Assembly: GCA_009746045.1 (NCBI GenBank) | Contig: RPFO01000258.1 | Coordinates: 1-40,000, forward strand | Source of the DNA: Mesostigma viride | Lineage: Eukaryota; Streptophyta; Mesostigmatophyceae; Mesostigmatales; Mesostigmataceae | DNA: 40,000 bases | Direction of reading: 5' to 3' | Shown here: positions 17,520 through 29,900 of the stretch, piece by piece | Numbering within the stretch: the first letter of the stretch is position 1 | Layout: each line of letters opens with the position of its first letter | Position numbers and translations under genes: made by a program | Notes under the pieces: generated by a model | What the model was told of the DNA's origin: nothing | The model's database searches: none | What the model saw: only the letters and a program-made list of their open reading frames with translations

Positions 17520-20470
17520 AACTGACATAAGTCAGATTACACATAGATTCCAAGGTATTGTCCGGTACCGTCCAGGGCCCAACACAAAGGACCATTGAAA
17601 GGGCACTCCGCACATAGGTCCCCAAAAGTCAAGTCAGGCCGGGAATAATTTACACTTTGGCCGTACAAATGACTCAGCCATTTACACTGAGTGCTGAACT
17701 CCAAGTTCGTGTCCACTTGGATGTAACACTATACACGACGTCAGAAAATACTCTTACATTCCTCCCCCTAAGAACAGAGCTACAAGCTCTGCCAGACAGG
17801 CCAGTCTCAAGTGACTGCCAGCATCCCCACAAGCCTCAAGTCTCCGCAAACATGGCATCATTGACCCTGCAAGGATCCGATCGAGTCTAAGGACAAATGA
17901 AATGGTATGCAAATCACAAGCTGGCCACATGACCCAGTTATCCCTCCAGCCTCGACCACAAAGGCGTCGTCAACCCTCTTGGGAACTGAGTTCATGGGCA
18001 AGACTCATGTGCAGCCTGAACACATAACACACGACCTATCTTTGGAGGAAGTTGTCACACTACCACAAAACTCAAAAACACAGAAATCACACAAAATAAA
18101 ACCCAACACTCAAAATCAACTACTGTCTTCTCCTGGGAGTCCAGAGAAAAGACCAACTAACAGGTACTGGGCTCATCTTGCAACTCATGTTCGAGAAAAG
18201 ACCCTCAAGTACCATCAAAGTACAATCTTATCACAAATGGTACCAAACAAGGCAGATGAAAGGAACAACCGCCTTAAAGATGAAGACTGAAAAAAGTCTG
18301 AAAAAAGGACTGGAACTGGAACTGGAACTGGAAACAGCAACTGGAAGCAGATCTGGAATCGGAAAAATAACTGGAACGGGATCTGCTGGTACAAAGTGTC
18401 TTCTGAAGAAAGGCATGTATGGCCTCAAAAGACACATAAGCAAAGAATTAATGAGGAACCGCAGTGTTAAGAGGGCTCACTCCTGGAATCCGCCATGCCC
18501 ATCACAGTATAAATCATAACAGATTCCCTCTGCCTGTCCCACTAGCAGCAAAGACTGTGCCATATCTGCACATCCCAGGTTACTGGATCCATGCCAGGTA
18601 GTAAAAACTGATCTCCAAAATCTGGCCACCCCAGATTCTCCAACCCATCCAAATCTGGCCACTCACATTCTCCATCCCATGCAAATCTGGCCACTCCAGA
18701 TTCTCCATCCAAGGTCCACATACTGGATTGTAGGTCAAACACTGGATCGGCTCCAAGAAGGAAAACTGCAGCAGGAAGACTATGCATGGATGTCAACCAC
18801 TGGAAGCATAACTTGTTGACCAAAGCATTCTGACCACAAGTGTCATGTAGACCATAGGCCCAGAACTGGAAGACAGAAAATGGCGTAAGGCCCTCATTCA
18901 GGTGACCACAGCAAGTGAAAATGAGGAACCACAGCAAGTCAAAATGAGCTAATGAAGAAGGCACAGGTCACCAGCACAGAATGGGATCTATGAGGAAACA
19001 AAGGAAGAAACTGAAAATCCCAATCAGTTTCACAGGCAAATAGTGATGTCCATCTGCCATAGACCTCATAGATCTCCTCCTCTCGATCTAAGACAAGACT
19101 CCGGGGGCTAGGGTGAGGGATAATCATGCGAACTCCAGCATGACACCTTCCCTACAGGTTGTGGGCCACGCGTTGTAGCAAGCCAGCCACGACATAGACG
19201 AAGTCGCTACAGAACCATCCAGGAATCTAATAATGCAGCTCCAGGACACGCAATTTAAAGGCAGCACCTAAAATCACAGAATACGAAGGTGGTCCGGAAA
19301 GAAGGCAAAAAACTTACGTTAAACCAGCTAAGAAATCAGAAAAATGCTAGCTACTAAAGACGTTTAATACACGAACGTACCACGACGGGCATTTTTTTGT
19401 GCCCAGGCGCACAAGAAAGGCCAGCCGTTCATGCGGAGGTCGGGCGCGCATCGGGCAGGCCTAAACATCATCTAACCGCAAAGGACGGGAAAGGTAAAGA
19501 AAGCAGCAGAATTTTTACGGATTCTGAAATATCAGTACAAAAGCTTCCCTTACAACCATGAAAGCTAGTAAAACTCGACAATTACAGCCGCAGGCACCAA
19601 TTATACTTTATTCATCCCAACTGAAATTTAACGTCGGACCCCCCTTGCCGATGGTAAAGAAAGAGAACCAGCGACCTTTTAGATCTCAACCATCCCGCAA
19701 TGAAATAGAATCGGTTACTAATTTTCTTCAACATTTGAGCATTTTTTCTGCCTTCCGCAAGCCAGATTTGTCGCGTTTCGCCTAAAAGCAGTCGCCATGG
19801 CCGCAAGGATGCGCGCACCGTGCACCCACTTTCCCGCGGAAGACTTCGGAACGCCGCGGCAGACTGCCGAGTACCCTGAAGCAAGCCTAACTTGTTCTAA
19901 CCCTTTCGTTCTTACAAAGTTTTTTTTTTCGGGTATGACTTGTTAATTTATGAAATAGAAAGTGGGTATATTTTATTATCCAATTAATAAATCAGCTTAA
20001 TAAATTTCCAGGTAAATAGGTGTACGTTTATTCCAAATATAAAATGAAATCAGCTTAATAAATTTTGTCCGCTCACTCCGCCGGTGTGGGCGAAAATTGT
20101 AACATCGTTGGTTAATACTCGGAATCAGTATCTGAAGTGTTTCGCGCCGATTGGTCCATTTCTTACATAAATGTCATTTTAACACCCAACCCCCCATAGC
20201 ACCAAAAAAATACCACGCATGCACGCCCCGCTCTTGGCACTTGGCAGCATGGCACTTGGCATCGTGCAGCTGCCTCGCGCCCAGGCACCTATCACCCCCC
20301 AGTTGCCCAGGCAATTTCAGTCCACATCGTGCAACACAACTTCATTACATTTCATTGTACGATGATGCTTACAGGACCTACTGAATGTTGTTCTTGAAAC
20401 GGAAGTGGGAACTTGCAAGTGATTAGCACAAATTTCTCAACTGAAACACAGCTACTCCTGGCTTCATTAT
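17520..20470. other. Gene-poor interval with small repeats
   Basis: Short plus-strand ORFs (17657-17890, 17907-18290, 18178-18519) have skewed Thr/Gln/Lys composition and no motif I recognise; I do not call them genes. Small repeats: AACTGG units at 18310-18335; a roughly 35-bp repeat at 18615-18712; AATCAGCTTAATAAATTT at 19989 and 20047; and CACTTGGCA words near 20240-20260. Confidence 0.4.
18615..18712. repeat. Roughly 35-bp minisatellite, three imperfect copies
   Basis: The unit contains AAATCTGGCCACTC and ATTCTCCATCC; copies start near 18616, 18649 and 18684. Confidence 0.7.
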
Positions 20471-20475
20471 AAGCG

Positions 20476-20781
20476 TCAAATACAGCGGCCTTCCATACGA
20501 TCCACAGACGAAACTAGTAGGACCGCCATCGTGAAACCGCGTCTTATTGACATCATCTTGTCCTGCAGCACAGCTGCGGTCGACACAAGCCAAAAGCGCG
20601 TCTTATAAGTAGGACCTCGCATTTTGATTTCCCGTGTCCCCGGCTCTGCATCCACTAGGCCGAAATCATAGGGGTTGAGTTTACCCTGGTACTCTGTTTG
20701 GCCGGTGTCCAGCATCGTTGTCACGTTAAAGGACATGGGGCCGCTGTTCATCTCCATTTTAATTGCACGAGGGTTTGACAC
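20476..20781 (-). CDS. Unidentified ORF, possibly a terminal exon
   Basis: A 101-codon minus-strand ORF that begins at GTG 20781 (first ATG at 20757). Composition is ordinary rather than repeat-like: MNSGPMSFNVTTMLDTG, NPYDFGLVDAEPGTREIKMR, TRFWLVSTAAVLQDKMM. The frame is closed upstream by a TAG that itself forms part of a GCCTAG, preceded by a TTTCTTGCAG pyrimidine-AG run, so it may be the last exon of a spliced gene. A TATATATACATATATATATA run on the same strand (21066-21090) could be a promoter. No family recognised. Confidence 0.35.
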   Translation of the reverse strand: MSNPRAIKMEMNSGPMSFNVTTMLDTGQTEYQGKLNPYDFGLVDAEPGTREIKMRGPTYKTRFWLVSTAAVLQDKMMSIRRGFTMAVLLVSSVDRMEGRCI

Positions 20782-21162
20782 GACTGTCTAGGCTGCAAGA
20801 AAATTGTCTCGTTTTTGCGTGCTGGGTTTGTTATGCGCAAAGCATGCTTGAAATTGTGCTACTGTCATAGTGAACTGGCGGCGGGGTTATTCAGCCGGCT
20901 TACAAGCTCACAATTCCCCTCAGCAGTGAACGGGCACTATGGTATCGCAAGATGCGGACAACCTTCCTGCGCTGTAAGTTTTCTTGAAGCGCTGGGTTAC
21001 AGTCATTTTGGCACCTAGTGAAGCCAGCTGAAACACGCTAGCAACCTCCCACACCCCCAAATCGCGATATATATATATGTATATATAATTCATCCATCTA
21101 CATGCAATTGTCTTAATTCGACATATAATGATTCTTAACCACGACATGTCGTACTAGAGACG

Positions 21163-21501
21163 TCACTGATTCATCGTCCCGTTGTATCTGCCGTATGCTT
21201 TGCGGGTGTCGTGGACGGCCAGGTACGCGAAAGCGTGCCATGATGCAGGCACCGACATGAATCCGAGGGTCCTGTCTGCCTTTCCCGACACTCCCATGGT
21301 GAGTTTGCTAATACGCCTCATCTGGTTGAGGTAACGTCTTCTGAGGCCGTCCATACGCTTGCTGTGCCTCTGCATTTCGTTGCAGACATTGTTCAGTCTC
21401 TGCCCTGTCTGTGCAAATTGGTTCGTTATACTTGTCAGCCACTGTAGTCTGCTGCTTTGTGCCGGGTCAAGTAACTCAGAATCTGCCGAGACGCACCGGC
21501 C
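21163..21501 (-). CDS. Unidentified coiled-coil-like ORF
   Basis: Open from GGC at 21501, just after a TATAG that could be a splice acceptor, to the TGA at 21163 (112 residues; first ATG at 21375). The N-terminal two thirds look helical and amphipathic (LQWLTSITNQFAQTGQRL, MQRHSKRMDGLRRRYLNQM). The end reads VPASWHAFAYLAVHDTRKAY. I do not recognise a family. It may be a terminal exon of a minus-strand gene starting to the right. Confidence 0.35.
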   Translation of the reverse strand, partial: GRCVSADSELLDPAQSSRLQWLTSITNQFAQTGQRLNNVCNEMQRHSKRMDGLRRRYLNQMRRISKLTMGVSGKADRTLGFMSVPASWHAFAYLAVHDTRKAYGRYNGTMNQ

Positions 21502-21646
21502 CTATACAGGAGAGGCTATGGGTGGTTTGTGTGCATCATGTAGTGGTAAATGTTGAGCGCTTGCGGTTGCCTGGCCAGATGTATAGTAATGCACCCAGAA
21601 ACAGCTGTTGATGCACTGGTGCGGACTGCACCCACTGGATGTGCTT

Positions 21647-21889
21647 TTAAACTAGGAATATTCCGCTATCCTGTTAAACTAGGAATATTCCGCTATCCTG
21701 TTAAACTAGGAATATTCCACTATCCTGTTAAACTAGGAATATTCCGCTATCCTGTTAAACTAGGACTATTCCGCTATCCTGTTAAACTAGGAATATTCCG
21801 CTATCCTGTTAAACTAGGACTATTCCGCTATCCTGTTAAACTAGGAATATTCCACTATCCTGTTAAACTAGGACTATTCCACCATCATG
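21647..21889. repeat. 27-bp minisatellite, nine copies
   Basis: Units begin at 21647 and every 27 bp to 21863. Each contains the 10-bp palindrome GGAATATTCC or its one-base variant GGACTATTCC. The period is divisible by three, so all frames stay open and the plus strand reads KLGIFRYPV repeatedly; no other sign of coding is present. Confidence 0.9.
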
Positions 21890-22083
21890 TGGAGAAGGAT
21901 GACATATGTGACCATATGTGTAGCAGGAGCACTACGCTTTGTGACACTACTTTCCTCATAACATTACATATGGAGACAGGTAGAAATTAGGAGCACCAAG
22001 CATGTATGGCCTTCCAAACGTGGCGAGTTTACTAAAGGGTAGAGATCAAAAACCAGGTAGCCCTGGATGCATCTCCCGGGCAC

Positions 22084-22378
<295 letters not shown>

Positions 22379-23273
22379 TGGGGGTAGGGTGGGGCGTGAC
22401 GGCAGGAGACACGATTGATGTGAGCCTGGCAATCCACCAGCACAGTCAAAAGATCGAAGCGAGTCCCGTGGTGGCCAAAATCACTCTGGGACAATTTACT
22501 TTGCGACTCCCCCAAAAGTTGAAAGTCTAGATTCTAGAGGCGCACCTATTCCCACACGGAAATAGTGCTGCGGTGCTTTCTCAGTACAGTCCAATTAAAT
22601 AAGTACAAAATCTAGTACACAAGTATGGTAGCATTTATACTGCAGTTTGGGAGCCGGAATAAAGCAAATTAATGGAAGTTTGCGAGGGCAGTTTGAGCAT
22701 TTGTCGCAAAGTAATTTGGACCACTAGGGTCATCGGCCGCCACCAGCTTGGTGTGATGATTCACCCACCGTGCTATGTATGGACCCCACCGTGCTATGTA
22801 TGAACGGCCGAGGGCGGAGGAGGCATATAGCCATGAGTGACGTCATGACGATGCATGGCGCAGCGTGAATGGCCCCCCCCCATCCCCCTTGGGTTACCCA
22901 CCTCCCTCCCAAAATGCGCTTGGCGCGAAGCGGGACTCCTTTTTTTAAAAAAATGTGATGATGGTTTAAAAAAAGCGATTGGCAAAGCTTAGATGCTTGC
23001 ACTTAGATGTCATACTACTATGCACATACTGTACTAATGCGCCGGTCTCAGTTATTCTAATGTCCTGGCCGTGCGGCTTGGAATTATAATGACGGCGTAT
23101 ATTTCATGACCACATGACACACCCATTTCTCGACTGTGTGAGTAGGTGTCAAGGGGCAATGGCTGCACGCTCGTTGATGGCGAACTGGATGGTGGTCCCT
23201 GGCTCCATTCAAGGGGCCGGGCATGTGGAGGATGATTGTCACTTTGCGTCTTACACTTCATAGGTAGTGCTCC
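22379..23273. other. No gene seen; likely upstream region of the LRR-WD40 gene
   Basis: Contains a 20-bp direct repeat CCACCGTGCTATGTATG (about 22766 and 22787). I found no convincing earlier exon or TATA box, but short first exons or a 5' UTR could be here. Confidence 0.4.
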
Positions 23274-23384
23274 ATGGCATTTTTCGTGCAGGGGGACGGG
23301 CATGCGGAGGAGGGTGAGCACCCGCCGTCGCTGGTCCTTCCGTGCTCACGCCTGAGGAACGATGACGTGGCGGCCCTGGCGGCG
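23274..23384 (+). CDS. Exon 1 (tentative start), LRR
   Basis: The ATG at 23274 (TCCATGG) has an in-frame TAG at 23265 and is in frame with [18 protein letters not shown], which ends at donor GCG|gtgagc in phase 0. Joined to exon 2 it completes a leucine-rich repeat. The alternative is that GTGCAG at 23291 is an acceptor and the true start lies upstream. Confidence 0.55.
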
Positions 23385-23907
23385 GTGAGCTAGTAGGCCG
23401 CTTTGGCAGCTAGGGGTAGTAGGACCGGATGTCACCTAGTCAGGAGAACTATTCGTGGGAAAGAAGCGCACAAGGGCTTTGAGGAGCTCTAGTGGACATG
23501 TCCCAAAGTCGGACCATGATGAGAAGAGTGGATTGTGCGTCAGTAGGGGTCCTTCAAATTATAAATGTCACTTGATCGAAAAGCAGAGGTTCATGTGCCA
23601 TTTAATGGACCGTGCAAGATTCTTTACGCTTGCAGGTAAGCCCGTAGCTTTACAGATATCATGGTTGTGCCATCCGCGATAGATACAGAATTACAGACCT
23701 GGACAGCTGGCGCCCCGGAGCACCCACCCAGCAGATACCCCTGCGTGGGCCCAGCAGGAGAATCGCATAGGCAGCTTCCCTTTCCCCAAGTCGCGCGATA
23801 CTGGTAAATTGGCTACTGGGAAAGAGTGGGGGTGACCAGCCTCTATTTACCAGCATGTCGGCAGGGTGAGCGTGGCTACTAATCATGCCTGTGCCTTCCT
23901 TGTCACA

Positions 23908-23959
<52 letters not shown>

Positions 23960-26900
23960 CATCTCGTTGGTGAGTTCCTTTTCGTCAGTTCATCTACGCT
24001 GTTTATATCCACCCGCGGATGCATGTGCCATGGCGTCCTCCCCCCGTCCCCCCTCATGCCCCCCTCCCCCCTCCCACCCCCCACCCCCCACCCCGCTTCT
24101 TGCCTCTCCGGACCTCGTGGTGACAAGTCGGCCCTTGGGACCACACACCCCGGGGTCCCCCGCGCATCCCGTGAGACAAAGTCTTCTTCGTGCCTCTCCC
24201 GCTCCCTACCTGGCTCCACATGGGCTTCTCATGGAGCTTCCTTGCTTGGACCACATCTGTGTACACCATCTCCGTGCGGACGGGCTCGCAATTCTACCTT
24301 GCCAAGGCAGCTGAAGGGCTGTCAGCGGGGGGCCGTCCACTTGACGGATTGTGGCAAACGGATCCAATCACTGTGCTTGGGTGTGCGGGTACTGGGGTGG
24401 ATGCTCTTACTCATGCCCGTGGATTTCGTGCTAGTCGCGACCCTGCCACCTTGATCTGTCTACCTGCATTAGTCCTTTTGTGGGAGCTTGTGTCTGTTGT
24501 AGAGCTTCCAAACATAGGCACTTGACTCATGAGTAAAGAGGCAGATAAGGAGCGGCTAAGAGGCCATTGAGATGCAGTTTGGGGAGGATTCCGTAACCAG
24601 AGTAGCTCATGGGACAAGTGTGTCTGTGGACCCTGACACCCGGGAACGCCCCGCAGGTGGTGCGCGAGGCCCCAGGGACCCACTGGGGCACGCTCGACCT
24701 GTGCAGGAATTCCTTCTGTGCGGCAGGCGTGCTGCCGCTGCTGGAGGCGCTGCGCGAGCGGGGGGCGCTCGTCGAGGAGTTGATTTTGGGATGCAACGAT
24801 CTGAAGCAGCCGCTGTGGGAGTGAGTGGGCGAGGGGGATGTAGTTGGAGTCTGGCCATTCTCAAGGAATCCTGCCAGGTTGGAAGTCGTGGAGTTGTCAA
24901 GCTATAGGGCAGCGTGCCTGTGGGCATGAGTCTACATTGCTGCTGCATGGCCATCGACTTTGGGTTTCGGCTGCATGCTCAAGTCTTTCTTGGTTATAAT
25001 AATAATGAAAATTAAAATTATTATTATTAAGTTGACGGCTTTGTTGGGTCGTGCTTCTGCGGGAACCAGTTCGCACGAAGAGGCAGAATATGCAAGTTGC
25101 CTTTTCATTGCCACAGGCACAGTTCCCGGCATATCTTCATAACTACTCCATGCCAGTCCGTGCAAACCAGTCCATGCGGCGGCGTGCCCCATCACTGACC
25201 CAGTATTTGGGTGCAACGCATTGGGGCCTTTTCACCCATTGCCAGCATGGTTTGGGGGCCTATGATGCCAGCATGGTCTTTAGATGGGGTTTCCGTTTTG
25301 TGTGTCTGTGGCAGTTGGACTCGCGTTCCTGTGACATTGTAATCGTGTGCCTGTAGTATTGGAATAATACTGGAATGGTTTGCCTATGATATTGTAATCG
25401 TGTGCCTGTAGTATTGGAATAATACTGGAATGGTTTGCCTATGACATTGTAATCGTGTGCCTGTAATATTGGAATAATACTGGAATGGTTTGCCTATGAC
25501 ATTGTAATCGTGTGCCTGTAGTATTGGAATAACACTGGAATGGTTTGCCTATGATATTGCAATCGTGTGCCTGTAGTATTGGAATAATACTGGAATGGTT
25601 TGCCTATGACATTGCAATCGTGTGCCTGTAGTATTGGAATAACACTGGAATGGTTTGCCTATGATGTTGGAATCCAGCCAGCCGTTGGAGGGTTGATTGC
25701 GCTGCAATGCCGTGGTTGGAAATATGGTAGGTCGCGAGCATGAGAGCAGCAGGATGAATAGAGCAAAGCCATAGTTTGTGCTTTCTTCATAAGCCGGCGA
25801 GTCATGTGCAGGTCTTAAATGGAGGCCATGTGCAGGTCGTGGGCGGGTCGTGTGCAGGTCTTATGTGGAAGCCATGTCCAGGCCTTAATTGTGGGTCGTG
25901 TGCAGGCCTTAATTGTGGGTCATGTGCAGGTCTAAATTGCGGGTCATGCGCAGGTCTTAATTGCGGGTCATGTGCAGGTCTTATATGGAGGCCTTGTGCA
26001 GGTCGTGGGCGGGTCATGTCCTGCATGGGTTCTTGTTACCACGATATGCTTGCTGGTAGTTGGGCGCGCTGGTAGTCACAAGAGGACTTGCGCTCAGGGT
26101 ATTCGCCTCCAGGGTTGTGTGCCATCTGCAAGCCTGCTCACAAGGTCGAGCTGCCAGCAGTGCCCGGCTTTGAGGATCATGGAGGGGGAGGACACAATAG
26201 TGTGTTGCTAGTGTGTTGCTTCGTCCTCGTTAAAATCTGGGAAGATCCGAGAGTTTATTTGTACTGCTACCAGAGGAACCATCCCCGGTGTCGCTATCGC
26301 TGCTGGTGTTAGTGATTTCTCACATACCTTTCCTATATTCCAGTACGGTCGTCTTATTTAACACCTGTGGATTCACGCTGCGTAGAAGCAGCTGCACTGC
26401 CAGTATGTCATGATATACTCCCCCTCTCGACCCGAGTGCTTTTCCCGTGCTTGAATCTGGCCGCAGACACCTGCTGGGACGCGGCCTGAACGTGAGGTCC
26501 CTTGACTTGTCGCTTGGGCGCTTAATACAGCTTCCGTGCTTGGGCCCGTTCCCGCAACTGACGCGTCTGACGCTGGATCACAACCCCGCCATCACACGGC
26601 TGTCAAAGGTATGGGCGAAACAAAGTCAAGGATGTCAGAACAGAGGCGGAGAAGGGTTGCAATGTCAGTCAGGTTTTGTCGAGACCTGAAAACTTCGCTC
26701 CCACAGCAAACTTTTGTGTCCTCGTTTACCTAAGCATCAAGCATGGGATGTCAAAGTTGAACCCCCACTGTTAAAAATTGCCTTGCTTATCTGTTCTCTT
26801 GTTTCTACCCCCTCGGTCCCTTGAATCCCGTGTCCATTCGTATTGTCCCATCCCTTGTGGGTTGCGCCCATCCCCAGCTCACCCCATCTCAACTGTCCCC

Positions 26901-29900
26901 TTATCCGCCATGTGCCAGCTGTCGTGATTCGCCATCTGCCATGACTTCATGCACCAGAATGATTCGCCATCTGCCATGACTTCATGCACCAGAATGATTC
27001 GCCATCTGCCATGACTTCATTCACCAGAATGGTTTGCCATCTGCCAGGACTTCATTCACCAGAATGGTTTGCCATCTGCCATGACTTGAATTGCGGCCCC
27101 TTTTCTTGGTGACACAGTACTCCCGTGGCAGTAGTCGCTGACCCTCTTGCTATGTACTTCCTCTTGTGATGACAATGAACGACGTTCTTCCTGCGACAGG
27201 GTTGCCTGGCGGAGGGCGCCCCCCACCTGGCACATCTGTCCATGTGCGGCACAGGCGTTGTCAATCTGTGGTCAACCTGCGCGGAGTTGGAGCGGCTGCC
27301 TTGCCTGACCAAGCTCTGCTTCCAGAGGTAGCGTCCGCAACGTGTCCATGAGCAGAACTGCCTTCAGCACATTATTCCACTGATTGCCTGGAAATCGTTT
27401 TTATCCAAAGAAGCAAGATGCAGATTGTTCTTAGTTTCTACTCTGTTTTCTTTTTTTTGTTTGTTTTTTAAAAGTGGACCCTTGTTACCACACATCATCT
27501 CACAAGCTGCGTGAGTAGAACTTCCTTCAGCACATTATGTAACTAGCTGCATGGCTTAGCATGGCATAGAGCACGAGGTGCGCCTGAGCAGAATTGCCTT
27601 CAGGTATATAACTCATCGGCCTCGCGCGATTCATTTCTTTGTGCCGCTGCCTTCCCGCTGACGCGAGTTAGTAAATTGATTGAACTCTCCCTCTTCAGTG
27701 CTTGTGTACCGGTAGTAGTTGACACTTTTCAGTTGTTCAATGGACACTTAACAAACATTTGTTACTATAGTCTATATCCCCACCAAAAGAACTAGGAAAG
27801 CCTTTTCCGAATCGTCATCTTGATTTATTATTAGTATACTATGATGATCGATCAAAATGTACTAGTATTCGTACTAACCATGGCACACGAGTTCGTTCGC
27901 TCACGGCCACCCTTCCAGGTCTGGCAGCCCGATCACAACCGCCCCCAGCGCCGAGCCCTGCTCCCCCGACGCACCACATGCCGAGGTGACCGCCACCAAC
28001 CAGGGCGCCGCTGCCCCCAGCCGTGCTACTGATGCTGGCTCCGCCACACCGCCTCGTTTTGACCCGGCCTCCCTGTGCCAGACGCTGCTTGTACGGGTGA
28101 CAGCAGTGGGGGGGTCGACATCCGCAGTGACAGCTGGCGGTGATGCGGACCCTGCGGCGATTGAGTCGAGAGGGGACGAGTCCGGGTCGGGTCCGGCCAG
28201 GGAGGGGGACGCCGAGGAGCCGGGGCCCCTTGGGTTCCGCGGGGAGGCGGGGCAAGGGGCAGGGGGATCCCTGGACCAGGTGACGGCGGTGGCGTGGCCA
28301 CGCGGCATGGCGGGGGTGGACGCTGGGATGCTGGGTGGGGATCTGCGGGGCATTCTCGCTTCCATGTTGCCGGAAGATGTGCCGGAAGATGTGCCGGAAG
28401 ATGTGCCGGAAGATGTGCCGGAAGATGTGCCGGAAGATGTGTTCGAAGACGTGCCTGAAGATTTCCCTGAAGGCGTGAATGAAGAATTTCCTGACGACGC
28501 GCCTGATCATTTTCCAGAAGGCGTGGCTGAAGATTTGTTGGAGGATGTTCCTGAAGGCCATGGTGGCGACGTGCCGGGTCATGCTTCCAGCGGGGTGGCG
28601 TGGGAGCGGGAGCACCCATCCTCTGTTACGCCAGCAGCGGCGGCGGCAGCTGGCAGGAGACGGGGGGAAAGGACGGGGTGGGAGGCGGCTGCAGCGCGAG
28701 AGGGCCAGGTGGCGGCACGAGATTGGTGGCCAGGTCACGCTCGAGCTGGGCCGTGGGAGGACGAGGGTGAGGGCGTGGAGGCGGTGGGATGGAAGGACGA
28801 TTGTTTGGATGGAGGTGGAGGAGAGGAAGGTGATGACGGTGTCCGGTTGGACCGAGTGGGAGGGGAAGGAGGTCATGATGGTGACTTTAATCGGAGGGAG
28901 GGAGCTGTAGTTGCTGGTGCGCCCCGCGAAGGTGGCGTCGGGACAGAATATGTTCGAACGAGAGGGGGGGGTGCGAGGTGGGTCGGTGCCCGCGGTCCAA
29001 GCGGGGCCGGTGCAAGCGGGGCCGGTGCCAGTGTTGCAATCGTAGGCAACGCGGAGATGGGGGAGCACGAAGACGAGGAGGACCTCGAGGCCGGTCTCAC
29101 CCAGGGGGGACATGGCGATGAGATCACAGGGGGGCACAATGATAACATCAGTGAGGACATTGTGGCGCATCTCCGGGCCATCGCGGCCGGCACGGACGCG
29201 GGCGCCGCCGCCGCTGCCACCCTGGCCGAGGGCGTGCCCGGGACTCTAGCAGCGCGGCTCGAACGTGCGCTGGCCGGCGCGGCGCGAGACTTGCTCATGC
29301 TTGCGCGGTCGGGCCGGCTGGGCGGCCGGTTGGGTTCGAATGGGACCGAGGATGGCCGTTTGGGCGGGGGGGAGCATGCTCCTGGCAGCAGGTTGGGCGG
29401 TGGGGAGGGCAGAAGGGATGGGGGCGGGGATGGTGATGGCAGGGAACCGGGGGGGGACGTCCTGGAGGATTCGCACAGTCTGTCGGGCGATGAGCTGGCG
29501 GGCGATGAGCTGGCGTTTGGGGTCGGCAGTGCGGACAGGGGCAGTGAGGGCGAGCTCTTGTCGCCAGATGCCGGCGGTGTGTTCCTGGATGTCGACATTC
29601 CGGATGTGGCTGTCGGGGGGCATGACGGGGGGGCGTCATCATCCTCACCGATATGCGAGCAGCAGTACTACCGCCATTTTTTACTGGTAAGGGGGGGGGG
29701 CTGGGGGAGGGAAGGGGGGGCGGGGGGGGCCGCTGTGGGTGGGCGAGTGGTCAATCATGCCAAGTGACTTGGTGGGGAAACTAGGTCAAGTGGTCACCTC
29801 TGCAAAGCCTAGGTAGGGGTTGGAGTGAGTTGTGGGGGCTGAAGGGGTGGGGAGTGAAGGCTTTAGGGAAGACGTGGAAGCGAGAGGTGAAGGGGACGTG

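Noticed and set aside
25332-25661. CRISPR-like array of 55-bp repeats
   Set aside because: Units are head-to-tail without unique spacers and lie in a spliceosomal intron of a eukaryotic gene.
27839-29170. 443-codon minus-strand ORF
   Set aside because: Antisense shadow of GC-rich exon 5; it crosses the intron 4 boundary and consists of reverse-complement low-complexity Pro/Arg/His runs.
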